Below are positions 8,438 through 16,640 of a stretch of 48,595 nucleotides of DNA, in pieces (within the stretch, counting starts at the first letter, position 1; each line of letters starts with the position of its first letter). Origin of the DNA: Actinomycetes bacterium (GTDB lineage: Bacteria > Actinomycetota > Actinomycetes > JAHEKZ01). Under the pieces are notes generated by a model that was not told the DNA's origin, did no database searches, and saw only the letters and a list, made by a program, of their open reading frames with translations. The stretch is taken from positions 1 through 48,595 of the forward strand of contig JAHELE010000007.1 in NCBI GenBank assembly GCA_024644345.1, given 5' to 3'. The position numbers were made by a program, and so were the translations under genes.

Positions 8438-9967
8438 TCATGAGAGCCGAATCCGGGGGTCGAGGATCGCATAACTGATGTCGGCGATCAGGTTGAAGAG
8501 CAGCACGGCAATCGCTGTCACCATGAAGACACCCATGATCTGGTAGGCATCGTCACGCTGGACTGCGCTAGTGAACAGCACCCCCATACCCTTCCAACCG
8601 AAGACCGTCTCGGTGATGATCGCGCCCGAGATGACCGCTCCGAAGTCGATCGCCGCCAACGTAGCCAGCGGAATCATCGCGTTACGGAATGCATGGCGCA
8701 GAACGACGGTGCGCTCGGTAAGGCCCTTCGCCCGTGCTGTTCTCACATAGTCGGCGTTGAGGACCTCGAGCATTGATGCTCGGGAGTACCTGCTGTAGCC
8801 CGCGAACGAAATCAACATGATGGCGAGGGTGGGCAGGACGAGGTGAGTCGCGGTATCAAGCGTCACTTCCCAGAAGGTGCCGTTGAAGTTGGGGGTCTTA
8901 CTGCCGATCGTGGCAACGGGGCGCCCATTCACCTCGGCTGAGTAGGCCGCGAAGCTCGACACTGTGCGGTCCATGAAGACCAGCAGACCCACGCCAAATG
9001 AGGTGAGCACAGCCGCTCGAATGGCCGCCGGACGGTCGATGTCACCAAAGATCCAGCCGAGGCCCACCCCGATCGCGGTGACGAGTGCACCCAGACCGAA
9101 AAGAGTCAACCAGGACGGGTCTTCGAGCAGCGGAAGAGCGGCGTACGCCGTGATCACGCCCGCCGCAGCCGTCCCCAGTGCGATGAACAGCACCCGTCGA
9201 TTCTCGAGGTTGGTGAACAGCAGCGTTGCCCCGACAGCGGCCGCCGCGGCTCCAATCGTCACAACACCAGGGCCCATGCCCGGGTTGGAGAACCAGCCTG
9301 AGGCGACGAGCCCGACGAATATCAACACTGCCCCGACAGCGGCGCCCAGACCCACCAGCAGCCGCTGTTTTCGTGAGCCTCCCACAACAGCGCTGAAGAA
9401 GAGCGCGCTGAACCCCGCGATCACGATCGCGGTGGGAAGAGTGACGGCCGGTTCGGCCAGCCAGTCATTGATCCTGATGGCGCCAAATTCCTTCAGAAGG
9501 ACGGCCACCCAGAAGATGGGCAAGGAGTAGAAAAGGAAGGCCAAGAAGGTGATCGAGTAGTCGAATGCGGTGTACTGCCTGATCGCAGAAATGATTCCGA
9601 TCGAGATGCCGAGAACGATGGCCAGGATCGTCGCAGCGAGGACCAGCTGCAGAGTGGTCGGGAAGGCGTCCACGATCAGCGACGTGACCGGTTGGTTGCT
9701 GAGGTTGACGCCCAGGTCACATGACATGCCCGGGATCAGGCATCCGATCGCGCCGCCGAGCCACAGGAAGTACTGCACCAGGAAGGGTCTGTCGAGGTTG
9801 AGAGTCTCGATCCGCTCCTGGATCAACCGTGCCTTGTCGGGTGCGTTACTGCCGGTGAACTCAGCCAGCGGGTCACCGCTGAGGGTGACTAGGGCGAACA
9901 TCAAGAAGCTGGCAGCAAGAAGAATGAGCAGCGACGCCAGGATGCGGCGCAAGATGTAAGAGCCCAC
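8438..9967 (-). CDS. Peptide-type ABC transporter permease (OppB/DppB-like) with large membrane insertion
   Basis: First permease of the importer, 509 residues against about 310-340 for the usual family member. Residues 1 to about 160 and about 355 to 509 match the family: the N-terminal helix MGSYILRRILASLL, a central FYSLPIFWVAVLL helix, then HLVLPTLAIM and the EAA loop ADYVRTARAKGL. Between them lies an Ala/Gly/Val-rich insert of about 190 residues that looks like about six extra transmembrane segments joined by short basic or acidic linkers (GGSRKQR, LENRR, GDIDRP). There is no frameshift, so the insert is translated. GTG start with AGGAGGA seven bases upstream. Confidence 0.93.
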   Translation of the reverse strand: MGSYILRRILASLLILLAASFLMFALVTLSGDPLAEFTGSNAPDKARLIQERIETLNLDRPFLVQYFLWLGGAIGCLIPGMSCDLGVNLSNQPVTSLIVDAFPTTLQLVLAATILAIVLGISIGIISAIRQYTAFDYSITFLAFLFYSLPIFWVAVLLKEFGAIRINDWLAEPAVTLPTAIVIAGFSALFFSAVVGGSRKQRLLVGLGAAVGAVLIFVGLVASGWFSNPGMGPGVVTIGAAAAAVGATLLFTNLENRRVLFIALGTAAAGVITAYAALPLLEDPSWLTLFGLGALVTAIGVGLGWIFGDIDRPAAIRAAVLTSFGVGLLVFMDRTVSSFAAYSAEVNGRPVATIGSKTPNFNGTFWEVTLDTATHLVLPTLAIMLISFAGYSRYSRASMLEVLNADYVRTARAKGLTERTVVLRHAFRNAMIPLATLAAIDFGAVISGAIITETVFGWKGMGVLFTSAVQRDDAYQIMGVFMVTAIAVLLFNLIADISYAILDPRIRLS

Positions 9968-10013
9968 TGGCGGGTCCTCCTAGGCCTGATGTTCCCCCCG
10001 GATCATAGGGGTA

Positions 10014-10062
10014 AGAGACGGGTGGTGACGGTGCGACTCGGCACCGTCACCACCCGTTCTCT
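10014..10062 (-). terminator. Long hairpin between binding-protein gene and permease genes
   Basis: A near-perfect stem of about 21 bp with one bulge (arms 10014-10034 and 10041-10062, 6-base loop) begins seven bases after the stop of the binding-protein gene. The T-tract that follows on the minus strand is weak. In importer operons such intercistronic stems commonly cause partial termination or protect the upstream mRNA, so that the binding protein is made in excess over the membrane parts. That role is inference. Confidence 0.7.
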
Positions 10063-10068
10063 CACTAC

Positions 10069-11769
10069 CTAGGAAATGTTCCAGTCCTGCATGTTCCAGG
10101 TAAGGCCCGACTGACTTGCGTTGTACTCGACACCCTCGGCCGTGGCGTCGTAGGCCACGATGCCTGGGAAGGCGAACACCGGGATGGTCGCCAGGTCGTT
10201 CCAGAGGATGGTCTCGATCTGGACAATGAGGTTCTGCTGCTCATCGAGATCGGTCGTCTGGTTGAGCTGAGCGGTCAGCTCGTCCACCTTTTTGTTGGAG
10301 TAGTTGTTGTAGTTGCTTCCGCCGTCCGTCACATAGATGGACGACGAACCGGTCACCAGCGGCGATCCTGCCCAGGCGAACATGGCGACATCGAATCGAC
10401 CAGTCACCAGCGCACCGTTGGCGTTGAAGAAGGTCTTGTCACCCTCGTCGATGATGTTGAAGCCTGCGCCGTCGGGGCCGCATGCTTCCTGTACCAGCTG
10501 TGCCTCTGCTTCACGTCGTGGGTTCGGCACGATGTATCCGAGCCTGACGTCAGTACCGACAGCGTTGGCTTCCTTCACCAGGGTGGCGGCTGCATCAATG
10601 TTCTGCTCGGCATACGCATCCGGGGTGATTTGCGAGGCGACCTCTTCGTACTGCGGTTGGAAGGGCAGGTAGTACCGCGAGTCGAGCACGATGGCCTCGG
10701 GGTTGTCCGGCTTGATCAAGGTGTCGACGATCTGCTGCCGTGGCAGGCAGAGCGCGAATGCCTGACGCAGCCTCTCGTCCTTGAAGACCGTGTCGAAGTT
10801 CAAGTCGTAGTGCTCGAACGTGAACTGATCTTCTTGGGAGAACACAATCTGGTCACCCAGTGCCTCGAGCTGTGCCTTCAGGTCGGGGTTCGGCTGCGGG
10901 TCCATCGCTTGGATCTCGCCGTTCTCCAGCGCCTGCGCCTGCGCGTCAGCTGCGATGAAGCGGATCACCACGGTGTCGGCCTTGGGAGCGTCGCCGTAGT
11001 ACTGGTCGTTCGCTACCAGGGTCAGGCTGTTACCGGACTCCCACTTGTCGAGCTTGTACTCACCAGACGAGGGGATGAGCGACGCGTCGGGCAACTCACC
11101 CGGCTTGAAGACCCAACCCTTGGTCCAGAAGTCGCCGGCCTTCTCGAGGCCCTTCGTGTCGCCATCCTGGATGGCAGCGATGAGGTCGTCGATTCCGGCT
11201 TCCTGCTCGACGACATGCGCCGGCATGATCGCGCCAAAGTTGGCAACCCAGTCAGCGTACGGCTTGTTGTAGACCACGGTGAACTGCTTGTCGCCGTCGG
11301 CGCAGTCAACGGTGTCGATGTCTTCGTAGCCGTCGGTGCTGACCGGCTTGAAGGTGTCGGTCTGCCCGCTCTGGCTGTACCACGCGAGCCAGGCGTCGTC
11401 ACAGTCGATCGGCTCGCCGTCGCTCCACACCGCGTTGTCGGCGAACGTGTACTGAATGGTCAGGGGGTCATCGCTAGTGAGCTCGTAGCTACCGAAGTCT
11501 GTTTCGGGGGCGACGGAGCCATCGGGCGCGAAGTACCAGAAACCGAGCGTCACGCGGTTCATCGGGATACCGTTTTGACTCGCATTCGTGGCTGCCGTGC
11601 CGGTGTTGTACGCCTGCCACTCCTGCTCGTACGCGTACGTGAAGGTAACTGGCTCGTTCGACTGATCGGTAGTGTCCGTGTTCGTTCCGCCGCCCGAGCA
11701 TGCTGCAAGTACCAGCGATGCCCCGAGAAGGGTAGCGAAGACGGAGGCCCTTTTGCCCGTGCTTCCCAC
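10069..11769 (-). CDS. Peptide-type ABC transporter substrate-binding lipoprotein
   Basis: Extracytoplasmic binding protein of the SBP_bac_5 family, which captures the ligand for the importer encoded just downstream. The N-terminus is a lipoprotein signal: basic start (TGKRAS), hydrophobic core, and lipobox LAAC with Cys at about 24, followed by a Gly/Thr/Asp-rich linker. The rest is the usual large two-lobed family 5 fold (566 residues). The GTG start is preceded by GGGAGAG. It is the first gene of the operon, and the 203-base region upstream holds the promoter and an inverted repeat. The ligand is not predictable from sequence alone. Confidence 0.95.
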   Translation of the reverse strand: MGSTGKRASVFATLLGASLVLAACSGGGTNTDTTDQSNEPVTFTYAYEQEWQAYNTGTAATNASQNGIPMNRVTLGFWYFAPDGSVAPETDFGSYELTSDDPLTIQYTFADNAVWSDGEPIDCDDAWLAWYSQSGQTDTFKPVSTDGYEDIDTVDCADGDKQFTVVYNKPYADWVANFGAIMPAHVVEQEAGIDDLIAAIQDGDTKGLEKAGDFWTKGWVFKPGELPDASLIPSSGEYKLDKWESGNSLTLVANDQYYGDAPKADTVVIRFIAADAQAQALENGEIQAMDPQPNPDLKAQLEALGDQIVFSQEDQFTFEHYDLNFDTVFKDERLRQAFALCLPRQQIVDTLIKPDNPEAIVLDSRYYLPFQPQYEEVASQITPDAYAEQNIDAAATLVKEANAVGTDVRLGYIVPNPRREAEAQLVQEACGPDGAGFNIIDEGDKTFFNANGALVTGRFDVAMFAWAGSPLVTGSSSIYVTDGGSNYNNYSNKKVDELTAQLNQTTDLDEQQNLIVQIETILWNDLATIPVFAFPGIVAYDATAEGVEYNASQSGLTWNMQDWNIS

Positions 11770-11897
11770 TGCATCTCTCCCTGTTTGATGGAGTTGATAG
11801 CGCCGGTTCGGGTGTGCCCCAACCGGCAGACCTCCTAGCCATCAGCCAGGGCAGGTCGAGGGTGACCATAACAGCGAGACAGAGCGATTCGGCTAGC

Positions 11898-11934
11898 CCA
11901 CACCGCCGTGTTACTAAGTCGCAACCCGGTGTGG
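11898..11934. promoter_or_regulatory. Inverted repeat upstream of the peptide transporter operon
   Basis: CCACACCG (11898-11905) and CGGTGTGG (11927-11934) form perfect 8-bp arms separated by 21 bases, about 130 bases upstream of the binding-protein start. The long spacer argues against a simple hairpin terminator and fits either a looped operator or chance. There is no other coding feature between 11770 and 11972. Assignment as a regulatory site is tentative. Confidence 0.3.
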
Positions 11935-11972
11935 CCGGATCGAGATGTGACGGGCAGAGTGCCCCTGTCTAT

Positions 11973-12393
11973 TTAGCGAGAGTCGCGCTTCACCTGCCGA
12001 CGTTGACCCTTCGCGAAGGTCGAGGCGTGCCGCTTCTTGACCGCCGGCTGGCGCGTCTTGACCGGTCGACGCCCTGACCCGGTGGACTTGACCGGTGCCG
12101 AAGGCTTGGTCGGAGCTGAGGAAGCGGACCGGGCCAAGGCGTCTTCGAACACTTCTGCCTTGACCGCGGACCGGATGTTCTTGGACGAGGCGGCTCCGCG
12201 AGACGCGTCCCGCCTGACCTGACCACTTGCCTGGCGACGAGGCAATTTGCGGTATTTCCGGCTGGCTCGCCTCACTCGGTCGTGCAGATCGCCCAGCTCA
12301 TCCTCATCGAGGCCCTCGCAAGCTCGTGGGTTTGGTCTGCTCGATGAGCTCGACCTCACCGTCAGTCAGATACTTACGACATGCACGGTTCAC
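11973..12393 (-). CDS. Conserved small basic protein, apparent single-base frameshift
   Basis: I do not recognise a function. A GTG at 12393 with GGGGAG upstream opens a frame (NRACRKYLTDGEVELIEQTK...SLRG) that hits TGA after about 29 codons. The adjacent frame then continues as LDEDELGDLHDRVRRASRKY down to TAA at 11973. Removing one base from a three-C run at 12313-12315 (three G on the coding strand) joins the two frames exactly at LRG-LDEDEL, giving about 139 residues. The middle part (KYRKLPRRQ...KAEVFEDALAR) resembles an actinobacterial family of small helical proteins. The C-terminal third is Lys/Arg/Pro/Ala-rich and probably disordered. The shift is either a real inactivating mutation or a sequencing error. 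Confidence 0.6.
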
Positions 12394-12450
12394 CCTGAGC
12401 TCCCCACTGAGGCGATGGTCACCACATCCGGTTGCTCTGACACTAGCCAA

Positions 12451-13059
12451 CTAGGACGGAACCGGCGTCCGGAGCACCGTGACCGCGAAGTCAGAGCCAG
12501 AGGTCCACGGGCGAAGGCCCCAGGTGGCAAACCTGTGTTCGAGGAGCAACCCCGCTCCAGCCGCATCCCGGTCGAAAGCCTCCAGGGGATAGCCGCGGTC
12601 AGCTCCGAACCCGACAACGATCGCGCCATCTGGAACCACATGCCGGCTGACGCGGCTCAGAACCTCCCGCTCAGTGCCGGGAGCCACGAAGGCCATGACG
12701 TTGCCGGCCAGGACAGCGGCGTCAAAGGGATCGCTGATGCCGCTGCTCGGTAGGTCGAGCTCAGACAAGTCGGCAACCAACCATTGCGGGCCGGGGTGGT
12801 CCTGCTGCGCGGCCGCGATCAGCTCCGGGTCGGCGTCGACCCCCACGACACGATGTCCGCGACCATGCAGTACGGCACCGACGCGCCCGGGGCCACATCC
12901 GGCGTCCAGGATTCGTGATCGGGGCGGGACCAGTGCGTCGAGCAGTCTGGCCTCTCCCCCGAGGTCGGCGCCGTCGGCCGCCATCGTGCGGAAGGTGTCG
13001 ATGTACCGCTGCGAGTGGTCCGCACCGGTTTCGCTTGCCCATCGTGTTGGTCGACCCAT
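12451..13059 (-). CDS. Class I SAM-dependent methyltransferase
   Basis: A 202-residue protein with the Rossmann-fold methyltransferase motifs: motif I LDAGCGPGRVG (about 50-60), the acidic residue ending strand beta-2 (VVGVDADPE), motif III region QWLVADLSELDL and motif IV DAAVLAGNVMAF. The residue after motif IV suggests a small-molecule (Methyltransf_11/25-like) rather than a DNA or RNA enzyme. The substrate is unknown and neighbouring genes give no clue. ATG start; it stands alone between the frameshifted small gene and a small membrane protein on the same strand. Confidence 0.88.
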   Translation of the reverse strand: MGRPTRWASETGADHSQRYIDTFRTMAADGADLGGEARLLDALVPPRSRILDAGCGPGRVGAVLHGRGHRVVGVDADPELIAAAQQDHPGPQWLVADLSELDLPSSGISDPFDAAVLAGNVMAFVAPGTEREVLSRVSRHVVPDGAIVVGFGADRGYPLEAFDRDAAGAGLLLEHRFATWGLRPWTSGSDFAVTVLRTPVPS

Positions 13060-13144
13060 GTCGTCAGGTTAGAGGCTGACCTCGAAATGAACATGCCCGA
13101 GTTGGCACCGCGAACCGGCAGCAACTCTCAGGTGGGGTCAGTCC

Positions 13145-13369
13145 CTACGCCCTCCGGGAGGGCATCAGCGCAATCACGATCAGCGCGATCAACGAGAAGA
13201 AGAAGGCGAGCAGACCCCACAGGAACGGTGAGCGTCCCTTTCGTCGGGCGATGGCCGCCGTCCACGAGATGATCAGGATCCAGATGATGAGGCCGATGAC
13301 CCAGCCGACCCAGAAGGCAGTGGACGAGGTCTCGAGAAGCGCTGTCGATGTAGTAGCGGCAAGCAGCAA
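13145..13369 (-). CDS. Small two-helix membrane protein
   Basis: A 74-residue protein with two strong hydrophobic stretches (about 18-40, GWVIGLIIWILIISWTAAIA, and 49-70, FLWGLLAFFFSLIALIVIAL) separated by a basic turn, ARRKGRS, predicting two membrane helices with the turn inside. A longer overlapping frame on the same strand (13128-13406) lacks such structure and is rejected. I recognise no named family with confidence and assign no function. Confidence 0.65.
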   Translation of the reverse strand: MLLAATTSTALLETSSTAFWVGWVIGLIIWILIISWTAAIARRKGRSPFLWGLLAFFFSLIALIVIALMPSRRA

Positions 13370-13454
13370 GGTCGGCTCCTAGGTCGTCGGGCCTGTAACG
13401 TGCCACAAACTACCGAGCGTTGTCACTTGTTTCCGGTAGGACGCGCTAGACAAC

Positions 13455-15113
13455 TTAGGACACGCAACCGGGCCAATCGTCCGGGACATTCCCGCATACC
13501 GACCCCACCCAGCCCAGATCGAACGTCACGATGCCGCCTTCGCTGTTTTCAATCCCCCCTCCACTCGTGGAAGCAAGATTTCCCGTGACGGAGGACGCCC
13601 CCTTCAACAGGAGGGACCCGTCGGTCGTGTTGAACACTCCCCCACCGCTACGCGCTGAGTGGTTGTTGGAGATCACGGCCGAATTGTCCAGCGACACTTC
13701 TCCCCCCTCGTTGAACACTCCGCCGCCAGAGTCGACAGATGCGTTCGCTGTCACCATGGCGAAACCACTCAATGACACGTTCCCTCGAACGTTGTAGATA
13801 CCACCACCGCTCGAGTCGCTCGTCGTGTTGGCAACGACCTGGGACGAATCAGTCATGGTGACGGTACTTCGGTAGCCGAGATAGATACCGCCACCCTTGC
13901 CATCAGCGACGTTGCCAGCGATCTTCGATGCGTCATTCATGACGACGGAGCCGGCCACGCCACCGCCCCGACCAGAGTCAAAGACCGGGCTGCGAACGGC
14001 AGAGTTCTCGGTGACCGTCGAGTGGCCGTTCATCGTGACGGAGCCTGAGATCCCGCCGCCTTCTATCCGTGCCCGGTTTCCCACCACAGCGGCTGACTCG
14101 TTCATGACGACGACGCCGCAGATCCCACCTGCGTAGTACTTCGCCCGGTTGTCAGCCACCCGCGCCTGACCGTTCATCGTGACGGGACCGCTCACACCTC
14201 CGCAGTCCCGTGCGGTGTTTCCAGCTACGAGGCTTGAACCGTTCATCGTCAGGCCTGGGCCAGACGAATGGATTCCACCCCCGCGTGTGGTGAAGAGCTC
14301 GAACGTTCCAAGACTCCCATTGGCGGTCACAGACGACTGGTCATCCAGCGTCACTGTCCCCCGGTTGTCGATCCCGCCGCCGAAGATAGACGCGTCGTTA
14401 CCACTTACCGACGCCAAACCCTTGAGCACGACGGCGCCGCCGGAGTACAAACCGCCTCCGTAACTGGCTGTGTTCCCGGTGACAGCGGACGACCCGTTAA
14501 GAGTCAGGGTGCCGTCCCTCGTGAAGATCCCTCCACCGCGTCCGCCGCGCTTGGTGTCATTGTCGGCCACCGCAGCGGAACCCATCATTCGCAGGCTGCC
14601 GTGTCGGACGAAGACCCCAGCCCCCTTGGCGGCGCTGCTCGCCCTGACCGTGGTCGACCCGTTCAAAGTCACTGATCCGACACCCGTCCGGACTCCTCCG
14701 CCAACCCGATCGGCAGCACCATGGGTGATGGTCAGGTCCGTAAGCGTCACGCTGGGTGCGGAGCCGTCCACACCGAGGATCCGGACGACCGTCGAGATGC
14801 CGCCACCATGGAGGGTTGGGGTAGGAAGGATCTCGGTTGCGCGACCAAGGAGTGTGAGGTCCTTGTTGATGGTGAAGCCTCCGAGACACACTCCTTCCAC
14901 CTGGAGCACGTCACCGGATCGGGCACCATCGATCAGCTGCTGCAAGTTCGAACTCATCGCGTAGCCAGAAGTCAGGTTTTCCGCGTGACACGTGTCCTCA
15001 ACCGCCTGCGCTTCGGGGCCGCCGGCTAGCACCATCCCGACAGGCAGACTCACCACTGTCGCAATCGCGAGGGTGTGGCTCCATCTCATCTGCGATCCGT
15101 TCACTCGCCTCAC
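13455..15113 (-). CDS. Secreted parallel beta-helix (polymorphic-repeat) protein
   Basis: The N-terminus is a Sec signal peptide: basic start, a hydrophobic core (TLAIATVVSLPVGMVLA), and an A-Q-A cleavage site near residue 38. The mature part is a run of about 14 imperfect repeats of 25-32 residues with the pattern G-G-G-I/V-x-N/S..., V-T/S-L/M-N/D-x-S-S/A-V-x-x-N-x-A. This is typical of right-handed parallel beta-helix proteins (pectate-lyase-like or chlamydial Pmp-like). It ends with VCGN-x-PDDWPGC, similar to caps in such proteins. There is no visible cell-wall anchor or catalytic site, so adhesion or surface function is only inference. The GTG at 15113 is chosen; ATG at 15089 is an alternative. 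Confidence 0.85.
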   Translation of the reverse strand: MRRVNGSQMRWSHTLAIATVVSLPVGMVLAGGPEAQAVEDTCHAENLTSGYAMSSNLQQLIDGARSGDVLQVEGVCLGGFTINKDLTLLGRATEILPTPTLHGGGISTVVRILGVDGSAPSVTLTDLTITHGAADRVGGGVRTGVGSVTLNGSTTVRASSAAKGAGVFVRHGSLRMMGSAAVADNDTKRGGRGGGIFTRDGTLTLNGSSAVTGNTASYGGGLYSGGAVVLKGLASVSGNDASIFGGGIDNRGTVTLDDQSSVTANGSLGTFELFTTRGGGIHSSGPGLTMNGSSLVAGNTARDCGGVSGPVTMNGQARVADNRAKYYAGGICGVVVMNESAAVVGNRARIEGGGISGSVTMNGHSTVTENSAVRSPVFDSGRGGGVAGSVVMNDASKIAGNVADGKGGGIYLGYRSTVTMTDSSQVVANTTSDSSGGGIYNVRGNVSLSGFAMVTANASVDSGGGVFNEGGEVSLDNSAVISNNHSARSGGGVFNTTDGSLLLKGASSVTGNLASTSGGGIENSEGGIVTFDLGWVGSVCGNVPDDWPGCVS

Positions 15114-15412
15114 AACCCTTCCATTCGAAAACTACTGGCCGTCTGACCGCATAGACAGAGCCAAAGGCCCCCGATCAGGTGTCGAGGGGCTCGGACCGCC
15201 ATGCACTAGACGGAAGCGGCGCAGTCGCTTCCAGCGCCGCTTTCACTAGGTCTTTGGCGAGCACTGCCTGGCGGCGAATGACACGGAGACGTCCCCAGCG
15301 GCAGAGACTTCCCTTGACTTCCGAACTACTCAAAGCCACCCTGAGGCTGCCACCAGCTGATCAAATCGTGGTGCCTATGTGGCAGCTCATAGGCGTTGAC
15401 TGGACGAGGGAA
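15114..15412. other. 299-base divergent gap upstream of beta-helix and P450 genes
   Basis: This stretch separates two divergent genes and should contain both promoters. The P450 frame stays open upstream to 15179, but those residues (Arg/Ser-rich, no similarity to P450 N-termini) look non-coding. A GGAAGGG sequence just upstream of the beta-helix start may be its ribosome binding site. I see no confident -10/-35 pairs, hairpins or repeats. Confidence 0.4.
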
Positions 15413-16618
15413 ATGACCGAACCGCACTCGGGTGTCACCGCGCAGATCAACGCAACATCGCTGGCTGAGCTTGAGCGTGACCCCTATCCGCTCTACGCCA
15501 AGCTACGTGCCGAGGCTCCCGTCGCATACGTTCCCGCTGTCCACCAATGGCTTGTCACCCGCTACGACGACGTGCAGTTCGTCGGGGACAACCCCGACCT
15601 CTTCACGTCAGAGCTGTCGGACTCCCCTCAGGAGGCGGCATTCGGTAGGCCGACCATCCTCACAGTAGATGGGCCCGTCCACCTTGATCTGCGTCGCGCC
15701 GTCAACGAGACGCTGCGGCCCAACAGGATTCGGCAGTCGGCCCCGGCACTGTGTGCGCCGATCATTTCGCATCAGCTGGATCAACTCGCCGGACGAAAGT
15801 CGACGGACCTCGTGTCCGACTACTTCGAGCCCATATCCGTGTCCATACTCGGCCAGATTCTTGGGCTGGGACACATCCCTGGCGAGACACTCAAGAGCTG
15901 GTTTCAGGCACTGAGTCTTGGGGCTGCGAACTTCGACAAGGACCCCGAGCGAAGCCGCATCTGCGCCATCGCAGCTGCCGACGTTGATGCAGAGGCGATC
16001 CCACTCATGACCAAGGGCGAATGCCCTGAGGCGTCGATCATGTTCAGCCTGATGCGCGGGGGTTCACCCGCGTCCGGCCAACGGCCAATCGAATCCGTGC
16101 TCCCAACCCTGAAGATCGTGCTCTTCGCAGGCATGCAGGAGCCAGCGGCCGGCGGCGCCGCCACGATGCACGGGCTGCTTCAACATCCAGGTCAACTGCA
16201 GTACGTCATGGCCGAACCTTCTGAGTACATCTCCCGTGCGATTGAGGAAGGTCTCCGATGGGTCAGCCCAGTGGGAACGCAGACTCGCCAAACGCGAACA
16301 GACGTCACCATAGGTGGCATCGTGGTCCCCAAAGGATCGATGATCGGATCGGTCTTGTCGTCAGCGAACCGTGACGAGCGACGCTTCGGAAACGACGCCG
16401 ATCAGTTCGACCTGCATCGAGGCGACGACGCTCACCTGGCCTTCGGAGTGGGCATGCATCACTGCGCAGGGAATGCGTTGGCTCGGTACCAGATGCACGC
16501 CGCCATCGATGCTCTGCTCACACGATTCCCGAACATTGAACTTGAGCCATCAAGCCCTGCTCGCTACCACGGATGGGAGTTCCGTTCGCTGACCACGCTT
16601 CGCGTCCACCTCGGCTGA
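15413..16618 (+). CDS. Cytochrome P450 with atypical I-helix
   Basis: Soluble bacterial P450 (401 residues from the ATG at 15413, which follows GAGGG closely). Visible landmarks are the E279-x-x-R282 pair, the heme loop FGVGMHHCAG with the Cys thiolate at C351, and the C-helix region HLDLRRAVN. The I-helix, normally AGxDT or AGxET, reads AGMQEP (239-244), so the conserved acid-Thr pair used in proton delivery is replaced by Gln-Glu-Pro. No ferredoxin or ferredoxin reductase gene lies beside it, so redox partners must come from elsewhere. The substrate is unknown. A longer start at 15377 or upstream is possible but less like the family. Confidence 0.93.
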   Translation: MTEPHSGVTAQINATSLAELERDPYPLYAKLRAEAPVAYVPAVHQWLVTRYDDVQFVGDNPDLFTSELSDSPQEAAFGRPTILTVDGPVHLDLRRAVNETLRPNRIRQSAPALCAPIISHQLDQLAGRKSTDLVSDYFEPISVSILGQILGLGHIPGETLKSWFQALSLGAANFDKDPERSRICAIAAADVDAEAIPLMTKGECPEASIMFSLMRGGSPASGQRPIESVLPTLKIVLFAGMQEPAAGGAATMHGLLQHPGQLQYVMAEPSEYISRAIEEGLRWVSPVGTQTRQTRTDVTIGGIVVPKGSMIGSVLSSANRDERRFGNDADQFDLHRGDDAHLAFGVGMHHCAGNALARYQMHAAIDALLTRFPNIELEPSSPARYHGWEFRSLTTLRVHLG

Positions 16619-16640
16619 GTGGCGGGCACGGCCCCCAAAT

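Noticed and set aside
13128-13406. 92-codon frame overlapping the small two-helix membrane protein
   Set aside because: The encoded sequence is His/Asp/Arg-rich without hydrophobic or domain pattern, whereas the overlapping 74-codon frame encodes two clean membrane helices.
15412-15426. Exact 15-base match (AATGACCGAACCGCA) to 3122-3136 inside the narI-pirin repeat
   Set aside because: One or two such matches are expected by chance in a window this size, and the surrounding bases do not match; it covers the P450 start codon, where coding sequence explains it.
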